Shown: positions 32,473 to 40,814 of the stretch, piece after piece
How positions within the stretch are numbered: the first letter of the stretch is position 1
Layout: every line of letters begins with the position of its first letter
Source of the DNA: RPRB01 sp035543115
GTDB taxonomy: Bacteria; Myxococcota; Myxococcia; Myxococcales; Myxococcaceae
DNA: 64,000 bases
Direction of reading: 5' to 3'
NCBI GenBank assembly: GCA_035543115.1
Contig: DATKKF010000063.1
Span: forward strand, 4,849 to 68,848
The notes under the pieces: generated by a model
What the model was told of the DNA's origin: nothing
Databases searched by the model: none
The model's input: the letters and a program-made list of their open reading frames with translations, nothing else
Position numbers and translations under genes: made by a program

Positions 32473-33548
32473 ACCTCCGCGGGATGGAGCTCGCGGACCT
32501 GTTCCGCGCGCTCGCTCCGCTCGGTCCGTCCCCCCTCGCGGTGAGGAAGCTCTTCGCCCGGGTGCACGCCCACGGCGCCGAGAGGTTGGAGGAGCTGCGC
32601 GGCACCGAGCAGGTGCCGCGCGCCGTTCGGGACGCGGTGCTGGCCCGTGCCGAGCTGCCGTCGCTCGCCGTGGTCGAGCGGCGCCGGGCGAAGGACGGCT
32701 TCGTCAAGTACCTCTTCGAGTCCCCGCTCGGGGGACGGGTGGAGGCGGTGCGCATCCCGCTCTTCGACACCAAGTACGTGGTCTGCGTCTCGAGCCAGGT
32801 GGGCTGCGCGCTGGCCTGCGACTTCTGCGCGACCGGACGGATGGGCTTCCGGCGAAATCTCCTGACCTGGGAGATCCTCGAGCAGGTCCGGCTGATCCGG
32901 GCCGAGGCCGACCGGCGGCTGTCGGGCGTCGTCTTCATGGGGATGGGCGAGCCCTTGCTCAACCCCACCGAGGTGCTCCGGGCGGCGCGCATCCTCGCCC
33001 ACCCCGCGGGGTACGCCATCTCGGGCAAGGCCATCACCCTGTCCACCGCCGGATGCGTCCCGGCCATCGACCGCTACGTGCGTGAGGGCCACCCGTACCG
33101 CCTGGCGTTCAGCGTGACCTCGGCCATTCCCGAGAAGCGGGCCCGGCTCATGCCGGTGGAACGCACGCACCCCCTCCCCGAGCTGGTCCGGGCCATCGGC
33201 GATTACGCGCGCACGCGGCGCGAGCGGGCCATGGTAGCCTACGTCTGCATTCGCGGTGTCAACATGGGCGGGGAGGACGCCGAGGCGCTGCGCGACGCCT
33301 TCGCCGGGGTGCCCATCAAGCTCGACCTGATCGAGGTCACCGATCCCACCGGGAGGTACCAGCCGCCGGATGACCGGGAGCTCGCGAAGTTCCGGGAGAG
33401 GCTGCAGATTCTCGGCGCCCCCGTGGTCCGGCGGTACTCCGGAGGAAAGGACATCGGGGCCGCCTGCGGCACCCTCGAGGCCTCCTCGTACGGGGGGACA
33501 GTGATTCCCGCGCCGGCTCGCCTTCCCCGGGTCCGGGACCCCGGGTAA
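32469..33548 (+). CDS. rlmN: dual-specificity 23S rRNA/tRNA (adenine-C2)-methyltransferase RlmN
   Basis: Radical-SAM enzyme that methylates C2 of A2503 in 23S rRNA and A37 in some tRNAs. 359 residues from the GTG at 32469, which overlaps the anti-sigma stop and gives the family-like start VNLRGMEL; an ATG at 32484 is the alternative. The cluster motif CALACDFC is intact. The two methyl-relay cysteines, in VCVSSQ before it and GAACG near the end, are both kept, so it should be active. Coupling to an ECF sigma pair is notable. Confidence 0.95.
   Translation: MNLRGMELADLFRALAPLGPSPLAVRKLFARVHAHGAERLEELRGTEQVPRAVRDAVLARAELPSLAVVERRRAKDGFVKYLFESPLGGRVEAVRIPLFDTKYVVCVSSQVGCALACDFCATGRMGFRRNLLTWEILEQVRLIRAEADRRLSGVVFMGMGEPLLNPTEVLRAARILAHPAGYAISGKAITLSTAGCVPAIDRYVREGHPYRLAFSVTSAIPEKRARLMPVERTHPLPELVRAIGDYARTRRERAMVAYVCIRGVNMGGEDAEALRDAFAGVPIKLDLIEVTDPTGRYQPPDDRELAKFRERLQILGAPVVRRYSGGKDIGAACGTLEASSYGGTVIPAPARLPRVRDPG
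33526..33545 (+). terminator. hairpin at the end of rlmN, candidate terminator
   Basis: Just before the TAA stop, GGGTC (33529-33533) pairs with GACCC (33537-33541) over a 3-nt loop, and the stem can continue as CCC with GGG across one bulged C. AAAA follows the stem in place of a T-run. It would separate the sigma-rlmN run from the next gene, which has its own A+T-richer leader. Weak evidence. Confidence 0.28.
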
Positions 33549-33569
33549 AAGACGACCCTGTACCTCGGA

Positions 33570-33596
33570 ATGACACCGGGCCTGGTTTTCTACACT
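33570..33596 (+). promoter_or_regulatory. candidate promoter for the glycosidase-like gene
   Basis: An A+T-richer patch, uncommon in this DNA, contains ATGACA (33570-33575) and TACACT (33591-33596) separated by 15 bp, a slightly short spacing for a sigma-70-type promoter. A GTCGG/CCGAC inverted repeat (33650-33665) lies between it and the ATG at 33679. This matches the 130-bp gap after rlmN. Tentative. Confidence 0.3.
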
Positions 33597-33678
33597 TCCA
33601 ACTTTCCAGGGCGAGTGGCAGAGTCGCGCGCCCAACACAGCCATTCTTCGTCGGTCCTAGCCGACCCAGGGGCCATCG

Positions 33679-34962
33679 ATGTCGCAGCAGCGCAAGGCCG
33701 TGCGTGCCGCGCCCCAAACCGGGAATTCCCGCCCCCATCCCGAACAGTGGACGCCGCGCTCCTCCTCTCGCCCGCTTCCTGAACGCACCGCTCCGGCCAT
33801 CACCCGAGAAGCGCCGTGGTTCGCGTTCAACGCCTCGACCGTTCCTCTGAACCCGGACGGTCCGCCGTTCGGCCCCAATCGTTTCCTGCTCGGCGCGAAC
33901 GTGCCGTGGGTGCACTACGGCGTCGACATCGGCACCTCCCCCTGGCGGCCCGAGGGCGGCCTGCACGCGCACGGCGAGGACGCGGCGCTCCTCCGCCAGG
34001 TGTTCGAGCGGCTTCGCGCCGACGGCGTGCACACCGCACGCTTCTTCGTTCTCGCCGACGGTCGAGCCGGCATCCGCTTTGCCCAGGATGGGACGCCGGA
34101 GGCGCTCGACGGCTCGGTGTTCGCCGACCTCGACGTGGTGCTCGAGGCGGCTCGGACTGCGGGCATCGGCCTGGTGCTGGTGCTGTTGGACACGGGCTGG
34201 TTCGCACCGGCGAGCACCATCGACGGTCAGCCGGCGCGCGGTCATGCCGACGCTGTCCGTGACCCGGTCAAGCGCAGCGCGCTGCTCGAGTGCGTGCTCC
34301 GCCCCATCCTCATGCGCTGCGCCGACCATCCGGCCATCGTGGCCTGGGAGGTCCTGAGCGGCGCTGACGTGTGCGTCGCCGGCCTTGGCCCGGCGGTGCC
34401 CGAGCGGCGCGGGGTGGCGGCCGCGCTCCGCCGCTGGCTGGGGCTGGGCTCCAGCCCTGCCGAGGTCCCCTCGCCGGTCACCTTCGAGGAGATGCGGGCC
34501 TTCCTCTGCGACGCGGTGACGCTGGTCCGGCGGCACACCCGGGCGCTGGCCACGGTGGCCGTCTCCCGCTGGAGCAGTCTGGCGCTGGTGCGCGGGGTGG
34601 GGCTCGACGTGTACAGCGTGGGCTGGCCCGCGGACGAGGCCGAGCTGCGGCGGGCGGTGTCGGACCTGCGACTCGACCGGCCGCTGCTCCTGAACTCGTT
34701 CCCCGGCAACCACCCCCGGCGGAGCATCAAGACGATGCTCGACACCGCGCGCTGCGCCGGTTACGGCGGCGCGTTCGTCTGGTCGGTGCTCAGGCACGAC
34801 ATCGCCTCGGGCTACGACGGCCAGGTGTCCCAGTGGGCCCGGAACCACGCCGGGCAGCTGAACCGGCGCGACGTCGTCGTCCCGGCCCCGGAATCCCCGC
34901 CCGAGCCGCGCGAGCAGAGCGCCGAGGCTCCCGCGAGCCCGCCGATCGCGCTGCAGCGCTGA
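33679..34962 (+). CDS. GH5/mannanase-fold protein lacking catalytic glutamates
   Basis: 427 residues: about 45 disordered N-terminal residues, a TIM-barrel glycoside-hydrolase-like domain (about 47-385) and a Pro/Glu-rich tail. The barrel resembles mannan endo-1,4-beta-mannosidase-like proteins: NRFLLGANVPW, ADGVHTARFFVLADGRAG, HPAIVAWEV and GYGGAFVWSV. Where active members have the acid/base in a WxxxNEP motif this protein has WEVLSG (Gly228 at the Glu position), and where the nucleophile is expected (GEF) it has NSF (Ser340). I therefore expect a binding or structural protein, not a hydrolase. No signal peptide is visible, so it may be cytosolic. Confidence 0.75.
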   Translation: MSQQRKAVRAAPQTGNSRPHPEQWTPRSSSRPLPERTAPAITREAPWFAFNASTVPLNPDGPPFGPNRFLLGANVPWVHYGVDIGTSPWRPEGGLHAHGEDAALLRQVFERLRADGVHTARFFVLADGRAGIRFAQDGTPEALDGSVFADLDVVLEAARTAGIGLVLVLLDTGWFAPASTIDGQPARGHADAVRDPVKRSALLECVLRPILMRCADHPAIVAWEVLSGADVCVAGLGPAVPERRGVAAALRRWLGLGSSPAEVPSPVTFEEMRAFLCDAVTLVRRHTRALATVAVSRWSSLALVRGVGLDVYSVGWPADEAELRRAVSDLRLDRPLLLNSFPGNHPRRSIKTMLDTARCAGYGGAFVWSVLRHDIASGYDGQVSQWARNHAGQLNRRDVVVPAPESPPEPREQSAEAPASPPIALQR

Positions 34963-34986
34963 GCATCGACGCGCGGCGCCGCTGCG

Positions 34987-37900
34987 CTAGGCCTCGGCGC
35001 TGTCCAGCCACAGCTCGTCGAAGCGGACCTGGGGCGGCGTGGAGTGCAGCCGGAGGCCCTGCACCCGGGCGCTCGCCGCGGCGTAGATGCGCTCGTGGTA
35101 CAGCGGGATGACCGGACACTCCTGGGTGACGATGCGCTCGGCCGATCGGTAGAGCGACATCCGAAGCTCGGGATCGATGCTCACCCGCGCCTCGGTGGTC
35201 AGCCGGTCCAGCTCGGCGCTCCGGAAGCCCAGCCCGAACACCGTCTGCGCACCCGAGTGCAGGAGGAAGTGGAGGAAGTTGTCCGCGTCCGGGTAGTCGG
35301 CGATCCACCCCGCCCGGAACGCCGGGAGCCGCCCCTCGCGCGCGCGCTGCCAGAACTCGGTGGGGTCGATCTCGGTGTGCGAGAGCTCGACCAGGCCTGC
35401 GTCGAGGAGCGGCCGGAACAGCACCGCGTCCTCGGCCTCGGTGTTGCGGCCCGGGGGGTAGGCCAGCTCGAGCCGGAGTCGTCCGATGCCCGAGTCGCGC
35501 AGCAGCTGACGGGCCAGCGCGACGTTGGTCCTGGGCGGCGGCGGGAGCTCGCCGGTGAGCAGCGAGGGCGGGGTCAGGGTCGAGGCCACCCGGGCGCCCG
35601 GGTGGAACCGCTCCACCATCCCGGCCACGTCGAGCCCGGCCCGGATGCCGACCCGCACTCGCGCGTCGTCGAACGGCGGGGTGTGCACCTGGAAGCCGAT
35701 GAACCAGCACGAAGGCTGGCTCCCGGCGATGACCTGCTGCGGATCCACCCCCGCGTCGCGCACGTGCTCGGCGTAGAGGCCCGAGACCACGTCGAGCTCG
35801 CCCGCGCGGAGCCGCTCCAGCGCGGTCTTGCGGTCCGGATGGAACACGAACTCCAGCCGGTCCACGAAGGGGCGCTCCGCCCGGAAGTACGCCGGGTGCC
35901 GCTCGAGCAGCACGCCGCTCGCGGCGACGGTCACCGGGCGGTAGGGGCCGGCACCGAGGAACTTTCCGCCCGGGCCCATTCGCGTCACCAGCGTCGCCGG
36001 CAAGGTGACCAGGTGGAGGAAGAATGCCTTCGGCTCGTCGAGGCGGATCTCCAGCGTGGTGTCGTCGAGCACCTCGAAGCCGGAGACCTCCCCTGTGCGG
36101 CCGGCGAGGTAGTCGCGCGCGCCCTCGACCTCCTTGAAGATCCACTGGTCCGGCGAGTCCACCTTCGGGTCGAGCAGCCGCTCGAAGTGCCGCTTCACGT
36201 CGGAGGCCCGGAGCGGCACGCCGTCGTGGAAGGTCAGCCCCGGACGGAGGAAGAAGCGGTAGCTGCGGGCCCCGGGCGCCGCCTCCCAGCGCTCGGCGAG
36301 CTCGGGGACCATCACCCCGTCCTCCTGGCGCAGCAGGCCCGCGTACATGCTCGCGCCGATCTCCACCATCTGGTTGTCGAGGGTGAAGAGCGGGTCCAGT
36401 CCGCGGGTGGACTCGAACATCGCCGACTGGTGGATGCCCACCTTGAGCGTCCCGCCGCGCCGCGGCTCGGGGAGCCGGAAGCGGAAGACCTCGGCCTGGA
36501 GGCTGGCCGCCTCCCGCGAGAGCTGCTCGACGCTCCGGCTCAGCCCGTCGCCGATCCGGAGCACCGTCTGGGCGTCGCTGCGCACCTGCGCCACGTCCTC
36601 GGAGATGGCGGCGTCGCCCCGGGTGAGCACCGCGTGCGCGGCGCGAATCTCCTGCAGCGCGTCGGTGAGCCGGCGGACCGCGTCGCTCAGCGCCCGGCCG
36701 GTGCGGGCCTGGCCCTCGGCCTTGGCCGAAGCCCCCTGCGCCAGCCGGGCCATCTCCTGGGTCTGGCGGACCAGCTCGCGCCCGGCCTCGGCCTGCTCCA
36801 CCGAGGCGCGGGTGAGCTCGACGATCCGGTTGGCGACCCGGGTGGAGGCCTGCACCACGTGCGAGCCCTGCGCCTCGAGCCGCACCGTCTCGGCCACGGT
36901 GGCCTCGACCGCGGCGAACGTCCGCTGGGTGGTGGCGCGGATCTCCTTGAGCGCCGAGGCCGCCCGGTCGCCGAGCGCCACGCCGGCCGTGGCGCGCTCG
37001 CGGCCCTCCTGCACGTGGAGCACGGCGGCGTCCACCTGGCCGCGCGTCTGCCGGACGATGGCGGCGATCTCCCGGGTGCTCCGCGCGGTGCGCTCGGCGA
37101 GCGAGCGGATCTCCTCCGCCACCACCCCGAAGGCCAGGCCCTGCTCGCCGGCCTGGGCGGCGATGATCGCCGCGTTCAGCGACAGGAGGTTGGTCTGATC
37201 GGCCACCTCCTGGATGACGTCGACGATGCGGCCGATCTCCTGGCTGCGGTGCCCGAGCGCCTCGACGATCTCCGCCGCGCGGCGGATTGACTCCTCCACC
37301 CGGTACATGCCCTGCACCGAATCGTTCACCAGGGCCTCGCCGCGCTCGGCGGTGCTGGTCACCACCCGCGCCAGGTCGCCGGTCTCGCCGGCGCGCCGGC
37401 GCACCGCGTCGATGCCCTCCTCCACCGAGGTGACGAACGCCGCGGCCTCGCTGGCAAAGCGGGCCAGCACGTCGCCGCTGCTGGCCACCGCCGACAGACC
37501 TTCGCTCATGATCTGCACGCGCTCGGTGGTACGGAGCGAGAACCCGTCCAGGGTCCCCAGCGCCGAGGCGACCTGCTCGATGCGCGCGGTCATCTCCGCC
37601 AGTGCCGCGGTGGTCTCCTCGGCGAACGCCGCCACCTGCATCAGCCGCTCGCCCGCAACCTGGAGCGAGCTGCCCATCCCCTGCACCGAGCCGAGCGAGC
37701 GGTCCACCGCCGCGCCCTGCCGGCGTGCCGCCTCGAGCAGCGCCTGCGACTGCTCGCCCACGCCCTTGCCGGTGCGCTGGATGTTCGCCGTCACCCGCTG
37801 CACCTGGAACAGCGCCCGCCGGAGCGAGAGGATCAGCCGCCGCACGTCCTCCTGGCTCTCGCCGGCGGAGACCTGGGTGGCGAGGTTGCCGCTTGCCAGC

Positions 37901-38124
37901 TGGGCGATGATCCGCGCCCGGGCCTGCTGCCGCGAGCGGGCCCAGCGGAGCCAGGTGAGCCAGCCCCCCACGGTGAAGCCGAGGACGTTGATCGCCAGCA
38001 CCACCGGGTAGAGCACCGGCCGGAGGTGGCCGGCGTCCAGCACGTCGAGCAGTGCTGCGCTGACCAGCCCGGAGGCGATCCCGCCCAGCAACCCGAAGAC
38101 GAAGAGAAAGCGCTTGCCGCCCAT
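34987..38124 (-). CDS. methyl-accepting chemotaxis protein fused to an oligopeptide-binding (SBP_bac_5) domain
   Basis: 1045 residues from the ATG at 38124; an upstream in-frame start at 38226 has no typical N-terminus. Two membrane helices (about 7-28 and 34-59) with a very short loop precede a long coiled-coil signalling domain. Its CheA/CheW-binding tip is clear around residues 305-350 (ADQTNLLSLNAAIIAAQAGE, then VVAEEIRSLAERT). At about residue 557 a complete DppA/OppA-type substrate-binding domain begins (RRGGTLKVGIHQS), with FHDGVPLRASDVKRHF and GPYRPV, ending near the C-terminus (YRSAERIVTQECPVIPLYHE). Topology puts the binding domain in the cytoplasm, unlike normal solute-binding proteins. 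I infer a chemoreceptor sensing a cytosolic peptide-like ligand. Confidence 0.9.
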   Translation of the reverse strand: MGGKRFLFVFGLLGGIASGLVSAALLDVLDAGHLRPVLYPVVLAINVLGFTVGGWLTWLRWARSRQQARARIIAQLASGNLATQVSAGESQEDVRRLILSLRRALFQVQRVTANIQRTGKGVGEQSQALLEAARRQGAAVDRSLGSVQGMGSSLQVAGERLMQVAAFAEETTAALAEMTARIEQVASALGTLDGFSLRTTERVQIMSEGLSAVASSGDVLARFASEAAAFVTSVEEGIDAVRRRAGETGDLARVVTSTAERGEALVNDSVQGMYRVEESIRRAAEIVEALGHRSQEIGRIVDVIQEVADQTNLLSLNAAIIAAQAGEQGLAFGVVAEEIRSLAERTARSTREIAAIVRQTRGQVDAAVLHVQEGRERATAGVALGDRAASALKEIRATTQRTFAAVEATVAETVRLEAQGSHVVQASTRVANRIVELTRASVEQAEAGRELVRQTQEMARLAQGASAKAEGQARTGRALSDAVRRLTDALQEIRAAHAVLTRGDAAISEDVAQVRSDAQTVLRIGDGLSRSVEQLSREAASLQAEVFRFRLPEPRRGGTLKVGIHQSAMFESTRGLDPLFTLDNQMVEIGASMYAGLLRQEDGVMVPELAERWEAAPGARSYRFFLRPGLTFHDGVPLRASDVKRHFERLLDPKVDSPDQWIFKEVEGARDYLAGRTGEVSGFEVLDDTTLEIRLDEPKAFFLHLVTLPATLVTRMGPGGKFLGAGPYRPVTVAASGVLLERHPAYFRAERPFVDRLEFVFHPDRKTALERLRAGELDVVSGLYAEHVRDAGVDPQQVIAGSQPSCWFIGFQVHTPPFDDARVRVGIRAGLDVAGMVERFHPGARVASTLTPPSLLTGELPPPPRTNVALARQLLRDSGIGRLRLELAYPPGRNTEAEDAVLFRPLLDAGLVELSHTEIDPTEFWQRAREGRLPAFRAGWIADYPDADNFLHFLLHSGAQTVFGLGFRSAELDRLTTEARVSIDPELRMSLYRSAERIVTQECPVIPLYHERIYAAASARVQGLRLHSTPPQVRFDELWLDSAEA

Positions 38125-38218
38125 CCGACTGGAGAACCACAGCCTAACAGCTGGCGCCGGGCCCGCCCCTTCGAGGGCCGATGTGGCACGCCCGAGGCGA
38201 ACGTCAGAGCCGGTGCGC

Positions 38219-39253
38219 CTATGCACCTTCGAACGGGATGAGCGAGACCTTCACCCCGCTGGTCAGCCCGAGCAGCTCCTTGGTCTCGCCCGGCAGATAG
38301 ACGACCTGGTCGTCGATGCGCACCTGGCTCCGCACCGCCCGGAAGCGGTTCCGCCCGGACTCGCGCTCCACGCCCACCAGCATGTCCTCCGCCGCCTCCA
38401 GCGCCAGGTCCTCCGGCGCCACCCGGGCCGTCCGGAACCTCCGGATCAGCGTCACCTCCGAGGTCTTCGCCTCGAAGTGCGGGCCACCGTCGAACGGGTC
38501 CACCCGCTCGACGTAGCGGAAGCCGATCCGCTCCAGCATCCGCTGCACCCCTTGCGTCTGCGGGCCGACCTGCCCGAGCACCTTCTGCGCCCGCTCGGGG
38601 AAGAGGGTCACGTAGATGTCCGACGAGGGGAACAGCTCCTTGATGAACTCCTTGTTCTGCCGGGACAGGAGATCGGCCTCGGAGTAGGTGAGCCCGGTGA
38701 ACTTCTTGCCCACCTGCTCCCAGAGCAGGCTGCGGCCGTCGGGCATCAGGGGAGGCATCAGCTCGGCAAGCACGCGGTCGCGGAAGTTGGGCCGATGCAT
38801 CGCGAGGTAGAGGAAGCGCAGGTAGCTGAGCTGCTTGCCGGGCTTGTCCGGCCCGCTCCGGTGCAGCGGGTCGACCACCAGGCCGCCGATCTCCGTGGGC
38901 CCCTCGTAGTTGTAGGCGATGGAGAGCACCTTGTGGCGAAAGTGCCGGTCGATGCTCGCCGAGTAGTGCTCGCGCTCGCTGACCTCGTAGTAGATGTGCG
39001 GCGCGTCGTAGGTCCCGTGCTGGGCGATGACCATGCTGGTGCCGATGACGGCGCCGGTGCGCGGCTCCTCGAGGACGAAGAGGTACTCGCGCTCGAACGG
39101 GTCCTTCAGCTTCCCGGCAAAGCTCCGGATCGACACGTCGATCAGCTTCTCCAGCGTCTCCTCGTCGTTGGGGAGGTTGACGGTGTTGAGCACCGCCGCG
39201 AGGCGCTTGAGCTGGGGCAGATCGCCCTTCTGGACGTCGCGGAGCAGGAGCAT
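38219..39253 (-). CDS. astA: arginine N-succinyltransferase family protein
   Basis: 344 residues, the length of AstA, which succinylates arginine in the first step of the AST arginine breakdown pathway. It matches throughout: LLLRDVQKGDLPQLKRLA, YLFVLEEPRTGAVIGTSM, IGGLVVDPLHR, AELMPPLMPDGRSLLWEQVG, HPxTxPA-like VGPQTQGVQRMLE and FDGGPHFEA. No astB, C, D or E gene is in the window, so it may act on another amine or the rest of the pathway is elsewhere. It is 94 bp upstream of the chemoreceptor fusion on the same strand and may share its transcript. Confidence 0.9.
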   Translation of the reverse strand: MLLLRDVQKGDLPQLKRLAAVLNTVNLPNDEETLEKLIDVSIRSFAGKLKDPFEREYLFVLEEPRTGAVIGTSMVIAQHGTYDAPHIYYEVSEREHYSASIDRHFRHKVLSIAYNYEGPTEIGGLVVDPLHRSGPDKPGKQLSYLRFLYLAMHRPNFRDRVLAELMPPLMPDGRSLLWEQVGKKFTGLTYSEADLLSRQNKEFIKELFPSSDIYVTLFPERAQKVLGQVGPQTQGVQRMLERIGFRYVERVDPFDGGPHFEAKTSEVTLIRRFRTARVAPEDLALEAAEDMLVGVERESGRNRFRAVRSQVRIDDQVVYLPGETKELLGLTSGVKVSLIPFEGA

Positions 39254-39387
39254 CGGGGGAGCTTTCCTGTACCACAGCCCGTGGAGGCCGCCGCCAGCCA
39301 GCCTCGTCCCGTGTCGGCTGACGCCCCGAGGGGACCGCCTCGCTCCGCTGGGCTAGTCTCACTGCCCGGATCTCCCGGGGGAGCACC

Positions 39388-40740
39388 ATGGCGAACATCG
39401 GTCGGGTGTGCGTGGTCGGAGCCGGGCCGGCGGGACTCTCGCTGGCGCGGGCCCTCCTTGCCCACGCTGTGCCGTTCGACATGTACGAGCGCCACCGGGA
39501 CGTGGGCGGCCTCTGGGACCAGTCGAACCCCGGGTCACCGGTCTACGACTCGGCGCACTTCATCTCCTCGAAGACCCAGTCGCACTTCCACGACTTCCCG
39601 ATGCCGGAGCACTACCCGGACTACCCCTCCCACGCGCAAGTCCTGGCGTACGTCCGCGCATTCGCGGATGCGTACGGACTTCGGGAGCACATCCGGTTCG
39701 GCACCGGAGTGACCTCCGCGGTCCCCGAGGGTGCGGGCTGGCGGGTGACGCTGTCCACCGGCGACGTTCGCTCGTATGCCTCGCTGGTCTGCGCCAGCGG
39801 CACCAACTGGCACCCGACGATGCCCGGCTACCCTGGCGTCTTCGCCGGCGAGATGCGCCACACCCAGACCTACCGCTCGCCGGAGGAGCTCCGCGGGAAG
39901 CGGGTGCTGATCATCGGCGCCGGCAACTCCGGGGCCGACATTGCCTGTGACGCCGCGCGGACCGCGGCCAGCGCCTTCCTCAGCGTGCGCCGGGGCTACC
40001 ACTTCATCCCCAAGCACATCTTCGGAAAGCCGGCGGACGTCTTTGCCGCCGAGTCTCCCAAGATGCCGATGTGGCTCGAGCAGCGCGTGTTCGGAGCGCT
40101 GCTGCGGTTGCTGAATGGTGACCTCCGGCGGCTGGGGCTGCCCCGGCCTGACCACCGCATCTTCGAGACCCACCCCATCCTCAACACCCAGGTGCTGCAC
40201 TACCTCGCCCACGGTGACCTGAAGGCGATGCCCGACGTCGAGCGCTTCGCCGGCCGGACGGTGCACTTCACGGACGGGGCGACCGAGGAGATCGATCTGG
40301 TGCTGTGCGCCACCGGCTACGCGTGGAGCATCCCCTACGTCCCTCCCGAGGTATTCGGGTGGAAGGGACAGCGACCGCAACTCTACATGGCCCTGTTCAG
40401 CCGCGAGAACCCGCGGCTCTACGTCATGGGCTACCTGGAGACGAACGGCGGCGCCTACCGGTTCTTCGACGACATGGCGGATCTCCTCGCCCGGGCCATC
40501 GTCGCGCGGAGCGAGGGCGGACCGGCGGGCCAGGCGGTGGACACGCTCGTCGGTACCGATCAGCCAGATCTGACCGGGGGCATCCGCTTCGTCGCCACCG
40601 AGCGCCACGCGACGTACGTCGACGGGAATGCCTACCGGAGGCACCTCAGACGGGTGCGCCGGCGGCTCGGCTGGCCGGAGCTGAGCCCCGGCTGCTACGG
40701 CCGGCTCCGGGCAGGCGGGCGAGCCGAGGCCGCCGCCTGA
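39388..40740 (+). CDS. flavin-containing monooxygenase (class B)
   Basis: 450 residues preceded by GGGGAG. FAD-binding GAGPAG is at 11-16, the FMO identity motif FAGEMRHTQTY at 152-162 matches FxGxxxHxxxY, and the NADPH-binding GAGNSG is at 177-182. A late ATGY motif (LCATGYAW) is also typical. Such enzymes oxygenate soft nucleophiles (N or S) or carry out Baeyer-Villiger reactions; the substrate is unknown. No signal peptide. It is divergent from astA and stands 74 bp before a PhzF gene. Confidence 0.93.
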   Translation: MANIGRVCVVGAGPAGLSLARALLAHAVPFDMYERHRDVGGLWDQSNPGSPVYDSAHFISSKTQSHFHDFPMPEHYPDYPSHAQVLAYVRAFADAYGLREHIRFGTGVTSAVPEGAGWRVTLSTGDVRSYASLVCASGTNWHPTMPGYPGVFAGEMRHTQTYRSPEELRGKRVLIIGAGNSGADIACDAARTAASAFLSVRRGYHFIPKHIFGKPADVFAAESPKMPMWLEQRVFGALLRLLNGDLRRLGLPRPDHRIFETHPILNTQVLHYLAHGDLKAMPDVERFAGRTVHFTDGATEEIDLVLCATGYAWSIPYVPPEVFGWKGQRPQLYMALFSRENPRLYVMGYLETNGGAYRFFDDMADLLARAIVARSEGGPAGQAVDTLVGTDQPDLTGGIRFVATERHATYVDGNAYRRHLRRVRRRLGWPELSPGCYGRLRAGGRAEAAA

Positions 40741-40814
40741 GCGCCCACGATCCGGGGCGTGTGAAGGCGACTGTACCGGTCCCGGCTGGCCGGTGGTGAT
40801 GGACTCTCCCCGCC

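Noticed and set aside
34973..34982. GCGGCGCCGC palindrome between the convergent glycosidase-like gene and chemoreceptor gene
   Set aside because: A 10-bp all-G/C palindrome is expected by chance at this base composition and has no T-tract; not enough to call a terminator.
34790..38140. 1116-codon minus-strand frame over the chemoreceptor gene
   Set aside because: Shadow frame of the receptor: Arg/Gly/Ala-rich without domains, while the overlapping frame carries two full domain families.
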